DNA of 64,000 bases from Choristoneura fumiferana (GCF_025370935.1 NC_133477.1:2666609-2730608); one strand, 5' to 3'. Shown: positions 12,361-25,430, numbered from the stretch's first letter. The notes: generated from the sequence alone by a model not told the origin. Numbers and translations: made by a program.

Positions 12361-13563
12361 TGATGCTTATGTATCTTTATTTTATCAAAGACTTGCCTCA
12401 TTGGTTTTCCACTACTCGAGCTAACACTAATGACGCATTAAGTACAATCAAAACGTCATTTAACGCCACGGCAATAATTAGTATTGCCTAGAAATTCCAC
12501 AGAGTATTTCTGATAACTTTGCTCTAATTGCTCACGGCAATTATACTCTGATAATCCAGGCATTCTAATTAAGAAACGCCTGTTAGTGTTTAGTCAGACA
12601 CTTTTATACCTAACTTATATTCTCATGTAATAATTATTTATCACATCATGCTAAATGACAACGTTAAATATCCTTTATGCGTTTTCTGGGTCGCCAAACC
12701 TGTATTCAATGATAAATAGTCTGGCGAATCTCCAGTGCGAAATGAGCTCACATCTACCATGCATTTAGGGTCTGCGAGAGGTCTGGTTATGCTGGTGTAG
12801 CACAGTCAGATGTCTAGGACAAAATGAGATCTCGCTTCAATACTAACGGTCGCTGCCGAAGCTCACTCTAGACTGGTCCAATACAAAATACAACCTTCAA
12901 GAACTATGCGTCAATGGAATCGTTAGTTTCGCCGTCAAAACACGCATGTTTTAAGAATGGCGTCAAAATAAACTTTGCCTTCTATTTTGTTGCTAGGAAT
13001 CTCAAATATTTCTGGAATATGATAATGGAATGAGTTGGTTCGTATTACTCCAGTTAGATTTTTACATTAGTGCTGGGGGTTCAGTATAAATTCCGTTTAG
13101 GTGTATTTGTTATTGACTGACATAATTTAAGCCTAACTAACACTGTGATGTAAAGTTATGGTATTTAACCCTGAAATAAAAATAAAAAACAAATTAAAAG
13201 CCAGTAAAAAATGTTTGTGGCAGATACTAATACATTGAACTGTACCTACACGAGGCATGTACAGTCGAACCATTTGATTCCTGACCCACCGTAGAACGTT
13301 CTCACAGTAAGTGCCATAATAAATTCCCTTGTCAAACAATGCGATATCGATATCACTATGACTTACTACGATAAGGGTCCACAGTGGGTCACGATTCAGT
13401 TGGTTCAAGTGTAAGTATATCGGTGTCATCAGGGAGTTGCAACACAGTGCGGCGGACGAACAGAACACACGTTAGTTTCCAGAAACTTGTTATTAGTTGG
13501 CGTACGGTGTCATTGCGCAACGCCGGCGCACCGAACTGCGCACGCGTCGACTTCAAGGAAACA
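12361..13563. other. Left flank of the foldback element; no gene seen
   Basis: Non-coding sequence, GC-richer near 13450-13560. No recognisable protein domain is present in the open frames of 90-111 codons at 13133-13656. Confidence 0.4.
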
Positions 13564-13573
13564 TACGTGGCGA
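13564..13573 (+). repeat. Left copy of putative target-site duplication
   Basis: TACGTGGCGA lies directly outside the left inverted arm. The same ten bases occur at 35800-35809, directly outside the right arm and in the same orientation. Nine- to ten-base duplications suit FB/Mutator-type transposition. Confidence 0.7.
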
Positions 13574-13649
13574 GCAGTGTGAAGTTGCACCCGACATTTG
13601 AAAAACATTTTTTTTTATTTTATTCTTATAGATTTTGGTATGTAGTTGA

Positions 13650-13890
13650 CTGCTAAACAAAGGTCTCCTTTTAGTACGCCACAATGAATTACAGGACTTT
13701 GCAAAAAACTCATCCCCGCATTTCATCGACCCTCAAATTGAGTCATTGAGGCTGTCAACGCTTCGTTTCCGGTTGTTGTAGTAGAAAAATTTTTTGTAGT
13801 AAAAAAAATTTTTTTTCGAGCGATGTAGCCTTTGCACCTATACTTGTAGCACCCACTTTGTCGGTGACTTAGTTCTTTCGACGAATTCTC
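13650..13890 (+). other. Mosaic zone: arm sequence interleaved with RTE sequence
   Basis: Segments that match the right arm alternate with segments that match the RTE remnant at 35900-36165. The RTE-like pieces are CTGCTAAACAAAGGTCTCCT, CTGTCAACGCTTCG, TCGAGCGATGTAGCC and TCGGTGACTTAGTTC. They appear in the same order as in the RTE. This looks like a chimeric consensus rather than natural sequence. Confidence 0.7.
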
Positions 13891-14189
13891 ATAGATTTCG
13901 GTATGTAGTTGATTGTAGTAACAATGATTTCGTTTGTAGTAACTCTAAAAAAAAATTAGAGCACTTTGAAAAAAAAAAAACTCAAAAAACTTTTTTTTTT
14001 TCTACACTATCATTCCGGTTTGTAGTTGATTGTAGTATCAATTTTTTCGTTTGCAGAAGCTCTAAAAAAGAATACGAGGAGTTTGAAGTGGCCCTAAAGT
14101 TTAGTAGTTTGATTCTTGAATCGAATCATTTGCATTATGCTATACTAGAAAATTTGGCATACAATCGTAATAATTCTAACACTATAAAC

Positions 14190-17100
14190 AAAATTACCAC
14201 TGCTACAAACTAAAAAAGGTCACAACAAAGGTAATAACCACTATTACAAACAAAATAAAGTTACTACAAACGCCGTTAGCACAGCTAAAAAAGTAATAAA
14301 GTTAATATGGTCTAAATTAGTGCTACTACAAACAAAATAAAGTAAGTACAAACGAAATGAACGTTTAGTACAAATGAAATAAAGACACTACAAACGTAAT
14401 GATTGTCACTACAAACAAAATAACGTTATTACTTTTTAGTAACCTAATATCGTTTGTAGTCGTGTATTTATGTTACAATTATCTTTTTTTTAGTTGGCAG
14501 TAACTAAATAAATTAAATACAAACTGATGAATGCTACTTCAAGGGAAATGAAGTTACTACAAACGTGAATAAACTACTACAAACGAAATGACTGCCAGTA
14601 CAAACAAAATCAAGTTACTACAAACGCAAAGAAAGCTACTGCAAACGATATTTACTTACTACAAACGAAATTACTGCTACTACAAACAAAATCAAGTTAC
14701 TACAAACGTAAATAAACTACTACAAACGAAATTACGTTACTACAAACAAAAACAAGCTACTACAAACGTAAAGAAAGTTACTACAAACGATATTACTGCT
14801 ACTACAAACAAAATAAAGTTACTACAAACGTAAATAAAGCTACTACAAACGATATTTAGTTACTACAAACGAAATTACGTTACTACAAACGAAATGACTG
14901 CCAGTACAAACTAAATTAAGTTACTACTAACGTAAAGAAAGCAACTACAAACGATACCTAGTTACTACAAACGAAATTACGTTACTACAAACGAAATTAC
15001 TGCTAGTACAGACAAAATCAAGCTACTACAAACGTAAAAAAAGCTACTACAAACGATATTTAGTTACTACAAACGAAATTACTGCTACTACAAACAAAAT
15101 CAAGTTACTATAAACGTAAAGAAAGCTACTACAAACGAAATTTCTGCTACTACAGACAAAATCAAGCTACTACAAACATAAAGAAAGCTACTACAAACGA
15201 ATTTACTGCTACTACAAACAAAATCAAGTTACTACAAACGTAAATGAAGCTACTACAAACGATATTTAGTTACTACAAACGAAATTACTGCTACTACAAA
15301 CAAAATCAAGTTACTACAAACGTAAATGAAGCTACTACAAACGATATTTAGTTACTACAAACGAAATTACTGCTACTACAAACAAAATCAAGTTACTACA
15401 AACGTAAATAAAGCTACTACAAACGATATTTAGTTACTACAAACGAAATTACTGCTACTACAAACGATATTTAGTTACTACAAACGAAAATACTGCTACT
15501 ACAAACAAAATCAAGTTACTACAAACGTAAATGAAGCTACTACAAACGATATTTAGTTACTACAAACGAAATTATTGCTACTACAAACAAAATCAAGTTA
15601 CTACAAACGTAAATAAAGCTACTACAACGATATTTAGTTACTACAAACGAAATTACTGCTACTACAAACAAAATCAAGTTACTACAAACGTAAATGAAGC
15701 TACTACAAACGATATTTAGTTACTACAAACGAAATTACTGCTACTACAAACGATATTTAGTTACTACAAACGAAATTACTGCTACTACAAACAAAATCAA
15801 GTTACTACAAACGTAAATGAAGCTACTACAAACGATATTTAGTTACTACAAACGAAATTATTGCTACTACAAACAAAATCAAGTTACTACAAACGTAAAT
15901 AAAGCTACTACAAACGATATTTAGTTACTACAAACGAAATTACTGCTACTACAAACAAATCAAGTTACTACAAACGTAAATGAAGCTACTACAAACGATA
16001 TTTAGTTACTACAAACGAAATTACTGCTACTACAAACAAAATCAAGTTACTACAAACGTAAATGAAGCTACTACAAACGATATTTAGTTACTACAAACGA
16101 AATTACTGCTACTACAAACAAAATCAAGTTACTACAAACGTAAATGAAGCTACTACAAACGATATTTAGTTACTACAAACGAAATTATTGCTACTACAAA
16201 CAAAATCAAGTTACTACAACGTAAATAAAGCTACTACAAACGATATTTAGTTACTACAAACGAAATTACTGCTACTACAAACAAAATCAAGTTACTACAA
16301 ACGTAAATGAAGCTACTACAAACGATATTTAGTTACTACAAACGAAATTACTGCTACTACAAACAAAATCAAGTTACTACAAACGTAAATGAGCTACTAC
16401 AAACGATATTTAGTTACTACAAACGAAATTACTGCTACTACAAACAAAATCAAGTTACTACAAACGTAAATGAAGCTACTACAAACGATATTTAGTTACT
16501 ACAAACGAAATTACTGCTACTACAACGATATTTAGTTACTACAAACGAAATTACTGCTACTACAAACAAAATCAAGTTACTACAAACGTAAGATGAAGCT
16601 ACTACAAACGATATTTAGTTACTACAAACGAAATTATTGCTACTACAAACAAAATCAAGTTACTACAACGTAAATAAAGCTACTAAAACGATATTTAGTT
16701 ACTACAAACGAAATTACTGCTACTACAAACAAAATCAAGTTACTACAAACGTAAATGAAGCTACTACAAACGATATTTAGTTAATACAAACGAAATTACT
16801 GCTACTACAAACAAATCAAGTTACTACAAACGTAAATGAAGCTACTACAAACGATATTTAGTTACTACAAACGAAATTACTGCTACTACAAACAAAATCA
16901 AGTTACTACAAACGTAAATGAAGCTACTACAAACGATATTTAGTTACTACAAACGAAATTATTGCTACTACAAACAAAATCAAGTTACTACAAACGTAAA
17001 TAAAGCTACTACAAACGATATTTAGTTACTACAAACGAAATTACTGCTACTACAAACAAATCAAAGTTACCACAAACGTAAATAAAGCTACTACAAACGA

Positions 17101-19170
17101 TATTTAGTTACTACAAACGAAATCAAGTTACTACAAACGTAAATGAAGCTACTACAAACGATATTTAGTTACTACAAACGAAATTACTGCTACTACAAAC
17201 AAAATCAAGTTACTACAAACGTAAATGAAGCTACTACAAACGATATTTAGTTACTACAAACGAAATTACTGCTAACTACAAACAAAATCAAGTTACTACA
17301 AACGTAAATGAAGCTACTACAAACGATATTTAGTTACTACAAACGAAATTACTGCTACTACAAACAAAATCAAGTTACTACAAACGTAAATAAAGCTACT
17401 ACAAACGATATTTAGTTACTACAAACGAAATTACTGCTACTACAAACAAAATCAAGTTACTACAAACGAAATTACTGCTACTACAAACAAAATCAAGTTA
17501 CTACAAACGTAAATGAAGCTACTACAAACGATATTTAGTTACTACAAACGAAATTACTGCTACTACAACAAAATCAAGTTACTACAAACGTAAATAAAGC
17601 TACTACAAACGATATTTAGTTACTACAAACGAAATTACTGCTACTACAAACGATATTTAGTTACTACAAACGAAATTACTGCTACTACAAACAAAATCAA
17701 GTTACTACAAACGTAAATGAAGCTACTACAAACGATATTTAGTTACTACAAACGAAATTACTGCTACTACAAACAAAATCAAGTTACTACAAACGTAAAT
17801 AAAGCTACTACAAACGATATTTAGTTACTACAAACGAAATTACTGCTACTACAAACAAAATCAAGTTACTACAAACGTAAATGAAGCTACTACAAACGAA
17901 ATTACGTTACTACAAACGAAATTACTGCTACTACAAACAAATCAAGTTACTACAAACGTAAATTGAAGCTACTACAAACGATATTTAGTTACTACAAACG
18001 AAATTACTGCTACTACAAACAAAATCAAGTTACTACAAACGTAAATGAAGCTACTACAAACGATATTTAGTTACTACAAACGAAATTACTGCTACTACAA
18101 ACAAAATCAAGTTACTACAAACGTAAATGAAGCTACTACAAACGATATTTAGTTACTACAAACGAAATTACTGCTACTACAAACAAAATCAAGTTACTAC
18201 AAACGTAAATGAAGCTACTACAAACGATATTTAGTTACTACAAACGAAATTACTGCTACTACAAACAAAATCAAGTTACTACAAACGTAAATGAAGCTAC
18301 TACAAACGATATTTAGTTACTACAAACGAAATTACTGCTACTACAAACAAAATCAAGTTACTACAAACGTAAATGAAGCTACTACAAACGATATTTAGTT
18401 ACTACAAACGAAATTACTGCTACTACAAACAAAATCAAGTTACTACAAACGTAAATGAAGCTACTACAAACGATATTAGTTACTACAAACGAAATTACTG
18501 CTACTACAAACAAATCAAGTTACCACAAACGTAAATAAAGCTACTACAAACGATATTTAGTTACTACAAACGAAATTACTGCTACTACAAACAAAATCAA
18601 GTTACTACAAACGTAAATGAAGCTACTACAAACGATATTTAGTTACTACAAACGAAATTACTGCTACTACAAACAAAATCAAGTTACTACAAACGTAAAT
18701 AAAGCTACTACAAACGATATTTAGTTACTACAAACGAAATTACTGCTACTACAAACAAAATCAAGTTACTACAAACGTAAATGAAGCTACTACAAACGAT
18801 ATTTAGTTACTACAAACGAAATTACTGCTACTACAAACAAAATCAAGTTACTACAAACGTAAATGAAGCTACTACAAACGATATTTAGTTACTACAAACG
18901 AAATTACTGCTACTACAAACAAAATCAAGTTACTACAAACGTAAATGAAGCTACTACAAACGATATTTAGTTACTACAAACGAAATTACTGCTACTACAA
19001 ACAAAATCAAGTTACTAAAACGCAAAGAAAGCTACTACAAACGATATTTAGTTACTACAGACAAAATTACTGCTACTACAAACAAAATCAAGCTACTACA
19101 AACGTAAAAAAAGCTACTGCAAACGAAATAAACCTACATAAACGAATTACCGCTACTACAAACGACATAG
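14190..19170 (+). repeat. Tandem array, 20/21-bp monomer with 82-bp higher-order unit
   Basis: The invariant decamer TACTACAAAC is followed by one of four tails: AAAATCAAGT, GTAAATGAAGC, GATATTTAGT or GAAATTACTGC. In the homogeneous part (about 15190-19010) these four alternate in fixed order with an 82-bp period, roughly 45 units. Outer units (14190-15190) are more diverged, with irregular order. Open frames in the array (KLLQTIFSYYKRNYCYYKQN-like) are by-products of the repeat. Confidence 0.95.
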
Positions 19171-19614
19171 AGATACTACAAATGAAGCTACTTAGTTTCA
19201 TAGCAGTTATTTTGTGTCGTGTTATTTATAAACGAAATGAAATGCGTTTAAACTAGGCATATCAATTTCTAGAATCTCAAAATATAATCGTAGTTCAGTT
19301 AGTTCTGTTGTTCTTGATAATGTTATAGATAAAGTATTCAAAGACTCTGTATGTCTTGTTTTTTAAAAGACGATCATAGAATTTGGTCATAGTTTTTTAC
19401 CCATGTTAATTAGCTTCAAATTGTAACGAAAACTTAGTTGCGGAGTTTACTTCTAATTTTCTGATGTTTGATAGAGAAATTGTAAATGCTGCTCTACATA
19501 GAGTTGATAATTATGTTAAAAATTTAGAGGAAAATGCTACCGTACAACGGCCAACCGAGTGTCTTTTCAGCCTGGACATTGGGAGAATCTTCGATAGTTT
19601 CGATGGTGCTATAT

Positions 19615-19779
19615 TTTTTAGGGTTCCGGAGCCAAAATGGCAAAAACGGAAACCTTGTAGTTTCGCCATGTCTGTCTGTCTGTCTGTCCGTTCCTCCGCG
19701 GCTTTGCTCAGGGACATCAATGCTATAAAGCTGTAATTTTGCATATATATGTATGTAAACTATGCCGACAAAATGGCAC
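19615..19779 (+). repeat. GTTCCGxAGCCAAAATGG interspersed repeat (in left arm)
   Basis: It starts with TAGGGTTCCGGAGCCAAAAT and includes the TCTGTCTGTCTGTCCG run and CGGCTTTGCTCAGGGACAT. Copies also lie at 28452-28810 (plus) and 30150-30530 (minus). The inner end of the inverted arms falls inside this repeat. Confidence 0.75.
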
Positions 19780-19780
19780 C

Positions 19781-19825
19781 ATAACTCACGTCTTAAATCG
19801 AGTTTAGCTCGACATGTTTCGATAG
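19781..19825 (+). repeat. Half-copy of palindromic MITE (family C)
   Basis: TAACTCACGTCTTAAATCGA and GTTTAGCTCGACATGTTTCG match one arm of the 194-bp palindrome at 29747-29940. Only one arm remains here. Confidence 0.75.
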
Positions 19826-20127
19826 TTTTTAGTATTTGTTATTATAATGGCAACAGAAATACATCATCTGTGAAAATTTCAACTGTAAACACTGTAATCA
19901 CAGTGCATGAGATCCAGCCTGGTGACAGACAGACAGACAATGGATTTTTAGCAATAGGGTCCTGGTTTTGCCCTTTGAGTACGGAACCCTGAAAAGTTGA
20001 ATAATCTGTGTGTGTTTTTTGTTTTTGCCGGATTTCAGCCACAATATACAAATTAAATTGAATTGCCGTATTCTGTTTACTAGTTAGGTAATAAATAATA
20101 TAATTTAGAGTAAATTATGTTTTTACT

Positions 20128-21470
20128 AGCTTTTACCCGCGGCTTCGCACGCGTAAACTATTCGGTCTGGTAGTTGCAATTGAAATTTTCGGGATTTTAC
20201 AAAATTACCCTGGAAATTTCCAAAATTTTTATCGTGGTCTTCATTGAGGTTGTGTTGTGAATAACTGTACAAAATTCAAGACTAAACCCAGTGCTGAAAT
20301 TTCAAAAAATTTCCCTATCTAAATTCAAATTCAAATAATTTATTCGGTAAATAGGCCGCAATGGGCACATTTACACATCATTTTTTAAACTACCAGTGCT
20401 TTCGGAAAGACCATCATTGCCAAGAAGAATGCGCCGCAAGAAACTTGGCAGAAAATCATTATTTAAAAAAAAAATTACAAATAAAATACTTTAAAACTAC
20501 AGTGTACAACTAAAGAAAAAAATTACAAAATAATAATAATTATACAGAGATGTATGAGGTCCCTTAGTAACAAAACTATCCCGTTTGAATATCGGGAGAA
20601 AAAGTAGCGTACTTATGTGTTATTCCAGATGTCCGGCTACCTACATACCAAATTTCATGCCTCTAAGCTCAGCGGTTATTATTTCAAGATTTTATCCCTA
20701 TCCCGTGGGAATATCGGGGTAAAAAATAGCCTATGTGTTATTCCAGAGGTCCAGCTACCTACATACCAAATTTCATAGCTCTAAGCCCAATGGTTGTTAT
20801 TTCGAAATTATATCCCTAGGTATCCTGTGGGAATATCGGGTAAAAAGTCGCTTATGTGTAATTCCAGACGTTCAGCTACCTACATACTAAATTTCATGAC
20901 TCTAAGCTTAGTGGTTAATATTTCGAGATTTTATCCCTATTCCGTGGGAATATCGGGGTAAAAAGTAGCCTATGTGATATTACAGAGCTCCAGCTACCTA
21001 CATACTAAATTTATTGGCTCTAACTAAGCCCAGCGGTTGTTATTTCAAGATTTTATCCCTATCCCGTGGGAATATCGGATCAAAAAGTCGCCTATGTGTT
21101 ATTTCAGACGTCCAACTACCTACATACCAAATTTGATGACTCTAAGCCCAGCGGTTGGTTTTTCGAGATTTTATCCCTATCCCGTGGGAATATCGAGATA
21201 AAAAGTAGCCTATGTGTTATTCCAGAGGTCCAGCTACCTACATACTAAATTTCATGGCTCTAAGCCCAGCGGTTGTTATTTCAAGATTTTATCCCTATCC
21301 CGTGGGAATATCGGGATAAAAAGTGTGTATGTTTTAATCCAGGTTATAACCTAACTTTTCGCCAAATTTCATCCAAATCCGTAAAGCCGTTTCAGCGTGA
21401 AAAAGTAACAAACATACTGACTCACTCACTCACAAACTTTCACATTTATAATATTAGTAGGATTAATATA
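20128..21470 (+). repeat. Lepidopteran interspersed repeat with seven ~120-bp internal units
   Basis: It begins TTTTACCCGCGGCTTCGCAC and ends TTTCACATTTATAATATTAG. Between about 20570 and 21320 a unit of about 120 bp recurs seven times. Each has a CCCGTGGGAATATCGGG block, CCTATGTGTTATTCCAGA, AGCTACCTACATACCAAATT and TCTAAGCCCAGCGGTTGTTA. Units differ by scattered substitutions. It is non-coding and non-autonomous, and lies within the foldback spacer. Confidence 0.8.
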
Positions 21471-22245
21471 TCCCTTATTTACGAGCTAACTTATTCAACA
21501 AAAGCAATGACCAACATGTAATCAATATTAAATAAAAACTATTAAGTATAGTTATTATTATTAAAGCTATAATAGTTATATTATTAGTTATCAAAGCTTG
21601 TAAAATGGTTTGTTTCTGCGCACAAATAAAAAAATAATTATTTGGGTATATATCTGATATATATCCGATTTACATAAACAATCCGAGTTTTGATTTTTAT
21701 TATAAAAATCGGATTTTTTCGCACCCTGATATATAGATAGATGTATTTTAATCGTGTAAATCAACTAGGCGCAGCGCAGGTGTTCAATACGTATCGTTAC
21801 ATTAGCGAAATTCATGATTATCATGATGTACTTTTTGGGAAGTAAATTATAATTGGGAGCACCACACCACCAAGACGATTTAATTATTATTATCAATTAC
21901 ACGATTTTGTTGTATGAAGATGTTATCTTTTTTTTTTACTTGTATTTTCAAATCTTCTCTTCTTTTTGTTTAGATTTCTTTATATGGAATTTTTAATGAT
22001 GATGTTCAAGAGCAAATGTACGAGTCACTACTAAATATATCGAAATGACCATAGGTGTCCCTACAATATTTGAGAGTTCCCTCGATTTCCTTAGGATCCA
22101 ATCATCAGATCCTGATTTTGTGCCTATGGGATGGGACTAAATTAGAAATATTCCTATACAAAGAAAAAAAATCTTTTTCTCAAATCGGTTCATAAATGAC
22201 GGAGTTCTGAGGTAACAGCCAAAAAAATACAACCGAATTGATAAC
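21471..22245. other. Spacer of the foldback element; no gene seen
   Basis: AT-rich sequence with short palindromic AT motifs (for example ATATATCTGATATATAT near 21650). No protein domain was found. Confidence 0.45.
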
Positions 22246-22870
22246 CTCCTCCTTTTCCAAAAAAAGCTGTCATCCAAACTTCCAAACTATAATATTATAA
22301 CTGCGAAAGTAACTCTGTCTGTCTGTCTGTCTGTTACGCTTTCACGCCTAAACCGCTGAACCGATTTTGATGAAATTTGGTGCAGAGATTGAATAGACCT
22401 TGGGAAAGAACGTAGGCTATCTTTTATCGCGAAAAAGAGGCTAGGGGATGAAAGTTTACAAGGTGGAAGTTCGTCGCCGTCGAAGATAAAACCATGAAAC
22501 TTGTCATTTAGGCACTTAATAAGAAATAAATCGATATTTGTTTGAATTTTTTTGAAAATTCGACCAGTGTTGGGATGAAATAGGGGATGACAGTTTATAT
22601 GGAAGGTCATCATGACCGTAGATAAATCGATGAATCTTTATTAAACTTGCCATTTTGGCACGTGATAAGAAGTAACTGGATATTTGTTCGCGCGTTATTT
22701 AAATTTTTTCCTGTGAGGGGCTGAAATAGGGATGAAAGTTTATATGGAAGATCGTCATTGTTTAAGATAAATCGATGGTTCTTTATGAAACTTGGCATTC
22801 GGGCACTTATAAGAAATAAATAGATATTTTTTCAAGTGTTTTTGAAAAATTTTACCTGCGAGGTGATGTT
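22246..22870 (-). repeat. Interspersed repeat with ~140-150-bp tandem units
   Basis: The head contains the TCTGTCTGTCTGTCTG run, CACGCCTAAACCGCTGAACC and GATTTTGATGAAATTTGG. About three tandem units follow, each with GGGATGAAAGTTTATATGGA-like sequence, GATAAATCGATG and a TAAGAAATAAATCGATATTT block. It is non-coding. Confidence 0.7.
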
Positions 22871-23020
22871 AGCAGAGGGGATGATGCAGTGTTAGCAGAG
22901 CCTTCTAAGCTCAAACAAAATGTACGCAATGGGGGGGGTCATTAGATGGCTTATTGACATAGACAGTCAGACATGAAAAATTATAATTTTCAGATTTTTC
23001 TTATTTATTGTGCTATAAAA

Positions 23021-23322
23021 AGCCGTGGTGGCCTAGTGGTTTGCCCTGTCGCCTCTCAAGCAGAGGGTCGTGGGTTCAAACCCCGGCTCGCACCTCTGTT
23101 TTTCGAAATTCATGTGCGGCATTACATTTGAAATTTACCACGGGCTTTGCGGTGAAGGAAAACATCGTGAGGAAACCTGCATAAACCTGCGAAGCAATTC
23201 AATGGTGAGTGTGAAGTTCCCAATCCGCACTGGACCCGCGTGGGAACTATGGCCCAAGCTCTCTTGTTCTGAGAGGAGGCCTGTGCCCAGCAGTGGGACG
23301 TATATATAGGCTGGGATGGAAA
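23021..23322 (+). mobile_element. tRNA-headed SINE family 1, full copy
   Basis: The tRNA-like head has an A box (TGGCCTAGTGGTTTGCC) and a B box (GGGTTCAAACCCC). The SINE body has CGGTGAAGGAAAACATCGTG and GAGGAGGCCTGTGCCCAGCA, and ends at GTATATATAGGCTGGGATGG. It lies inside the foldback spacer, so it either was carried by the element or inserted later. Confidence 0.9.
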
Positions 23323-23745
23323 GTAAAAATAATGAGTTGCTAACTTCGCATTACACTTTACACCTGTTAGGATCTCAACAGTTCTCGGTTGCTAGACAAC
23401 AAATCCGTAAGAAAATGCATAGGTTTAAAATTATAGATATTTTTTATAGATATCTTACTACCTATCGTACTACGGACTACATAACGAAAAACACTGCTAC
23501 GCGCTACGACTACGCCGTAGTAAATTTTGCATTAAAAAGACCAAAAAGTTAAAAATAATTTAAATCAGATAAGAAATTGTAATCTTTGCGTCTTATCACA
23601 GTCCGAATTATTATAAATAAAAGTGGTACATTTACAAGAAGTTTTAATTAAAGCCTATTTAAAAAAAAAACCAAAGATATATATAATGGCTTGTCGTTAT
23701 TGGTTCCTAGGACAGAGTCCGTACAAATCTGCCCATCCTCCTTTT
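23323..23745. other. No gene seen
   Basis: AT-rich spacer sequence without recognisable coding content or repeat ends. Confidence 0.4.
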
Positions 23746-25430
23746 TAACCCCCGACGCAAAAAGAGGGGTGTTATAAGTTTGACCGCTATGTGTATCTGT
23801 CTGTGGCACCGTAACTCTTGAACGGGTGGACCTATTTTAAATAATTTTAATGCATTTTTTATATATTTGAAATCAGTATTTTAGCGATGATTCTTAAACA
23901 TGTTTCATCAAAATCGGCTCAGCCGTTTTTAAGATATTGAACTTTGAAGTGACAAAGTCGGGGTTTTCCAACTGTTTGTCGGTCAGGTTAGTCGTTACTA
24001 CGTATTCGTAGTCTAGCAATCAAGAACGGCTGAGATGCTAAGATATAGGTGCAACGCGAAGTTAGCATCTAATTTGTATTTATCTAAGTTTCTCTAAGAA
24101 ACTCTAAGTTTTCATTCATGTTGGTAGTGCTGCCGCCGAAAACTGCTAAAATGCCAACCAGAACTCTGCACAAAACCATATCATATCACAATATTCATAT
24201 CACTATAGGATTATATCCCGAGAAATTGTAAAGTTCCCGTGGGACATGAATTTATATTATGATCTATTTTAATATTCTTAATTGTCAGTTAGAGACACAT
24301 TGTAGTTTTCTATTATTGAAATAATTTTGAAAATCTGCCCTGAAATTGAAATCCATTTTTACTCTGCGGAAAGTTAGCAATTTTTTTTTTAATTAGTCTA
24401 TATAAATCAGGGATAGTGTATTGGTAGAGTCACGTGCCAGTATGTCTTTCTCTGTCTAATCTTGAATTTCAAACCATAACTTTGTTATTTGTAAAGGTAG
24501 CTTAATATTTGTTTCTCTATTCGATAACAGGCATTGTAAAGTTTTAATTTATAATACATATAAAAAATAGTCAAATACTGTATTGGCAATGAGGGCTATG
24601 TTTTTTGTCTTTCTAAATGGCGCCAGCGTGGCGTGAGGTTTTTAAGTGTGACTTTACGTCTGTTATTACGGGCGTGAAAAAAAAGTTTAGATTAAAATCA
24701 TATTAATACACCTTAAAACCGTACCATAAAAATATCGAGCAACCACAGTGTTGCGTAGTCCCGTTTTGCTCGGTTCGGGGAAAAAAAGGAGGACAAGTTT
24801 CCGAAAGATAAAACTGTCTCAAAACACAGACATTCATTGCCCCTTAACGCATAATTGCCATAATTAATTTCAGGTAATGCGAAATATTCACAAAATTATT
24901 CTAATTATATATAAACCCGCGTAGCTCACCCAAAAACTATGAGATTTGACATTTCGGAGACCTCACGCTACACTAGCGCCTCTAGCGGCGAATTCATACG
25001 CGTTTAGTAACATATTGAATGGCATCCAACCTACTTGCCTGGTGGCCGTTATATTTGCTGCCACTGATGTATTAAACTGTTTGCTGCCATAAAAAACCTA
25101 ACATCGAAGGCTAAGGCGGGAGCTACGCGCCGCTTCGTTCCCGCCTTCTATTCCGAACCGTCTTCCTTAATAACGCTTAATAAATACTTTCAACGAAAAT
25201 TGGTTTCAACAAAATCGGATATACCGTTTTTGAGTGATTGCCGAAAAACTGCGGTTCTCAACAAAAGTACGTAAGTGCCGTGAAGATACGCTCTTTTCTG
25301 GTAATAGATGTTACGACTGTAGTAAGTGTTTTAATAGTGTTATAACGCACATAATATTACTTGATTTTTTTTCGTAATGGCTACGGAACCCTATCTTGGG
25401 CGTGTCCGACACGCTCTTGGCCGTTTTTTT
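23746..25430 (+). repeat. Lepidopteran interspersed repeat, composite
   Basis: The head reads AACCCCCGACGCAAAAAGAG with GGTGTTATAAGTTTGACCGC. The tail at 25376-25430 has GGCTACGGAACCCTATCTTG and GGCGTGTCCGACACGCTCTT. A MITE (24588-25002) lies within this interval. A fragment with the same tail, reversed, is at 29619-29680. No ORF with a known domain was seen. Confidence 0.6.
24588..25002 (-). mobile_element. MITE family D (AATGAGGGCTA ends), one end truncated
   Basis: It is the inverted counterpart of 61181-61606, sharing blocks such as TTAAGGTGTATTAATATGAT-like sequence, the AAACTGTCTCAAAACACAGA region and ACTAGCGCCTCTAG. The AATGAGGGCTAT end is present at 24588. The opposite terminal bases are missing. 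Confidence 0.75.

Larger units (their letters stand above)
13578..19779 (+). repeat. Left inverted arm of the foldback element
   Basis: From outside inwards it contains a terminal block, a mosaic zone (13650-13890), poly-A/T-rich blocks with CTACAA-type words (13900-14080), a diverged array, a homogeneous array, and a unique block at 19175-19779 that ends in the ACTATGCCGACAAAAT sequence shared with the right arm. The unique block is almost identical to the reverse complement of 30364-31010. Confidence 0.8.

Noticed and set aside
13133..13656. Possible exons beside the foldback element
   Set aside because: GC-richer sequence with open frames on both strands, but no domain, and the plus-strand frame runs into the transposon arm.
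14190..19170. CRISPR array
   Set aside because: The repeats are 10 invariant bases with four fixed tails in a repeating order, not unique spacers. The genome is clearly eukaryotic (introns, SINEs).
14588..19256. Protein-coding genes rich in Tyr, Lys, Gln and Thr within the array
   Set aside because: The open frames repeat the same motif in register with the DNA repeat, start and stop at indels, and occur on the opposite strand in the right array.
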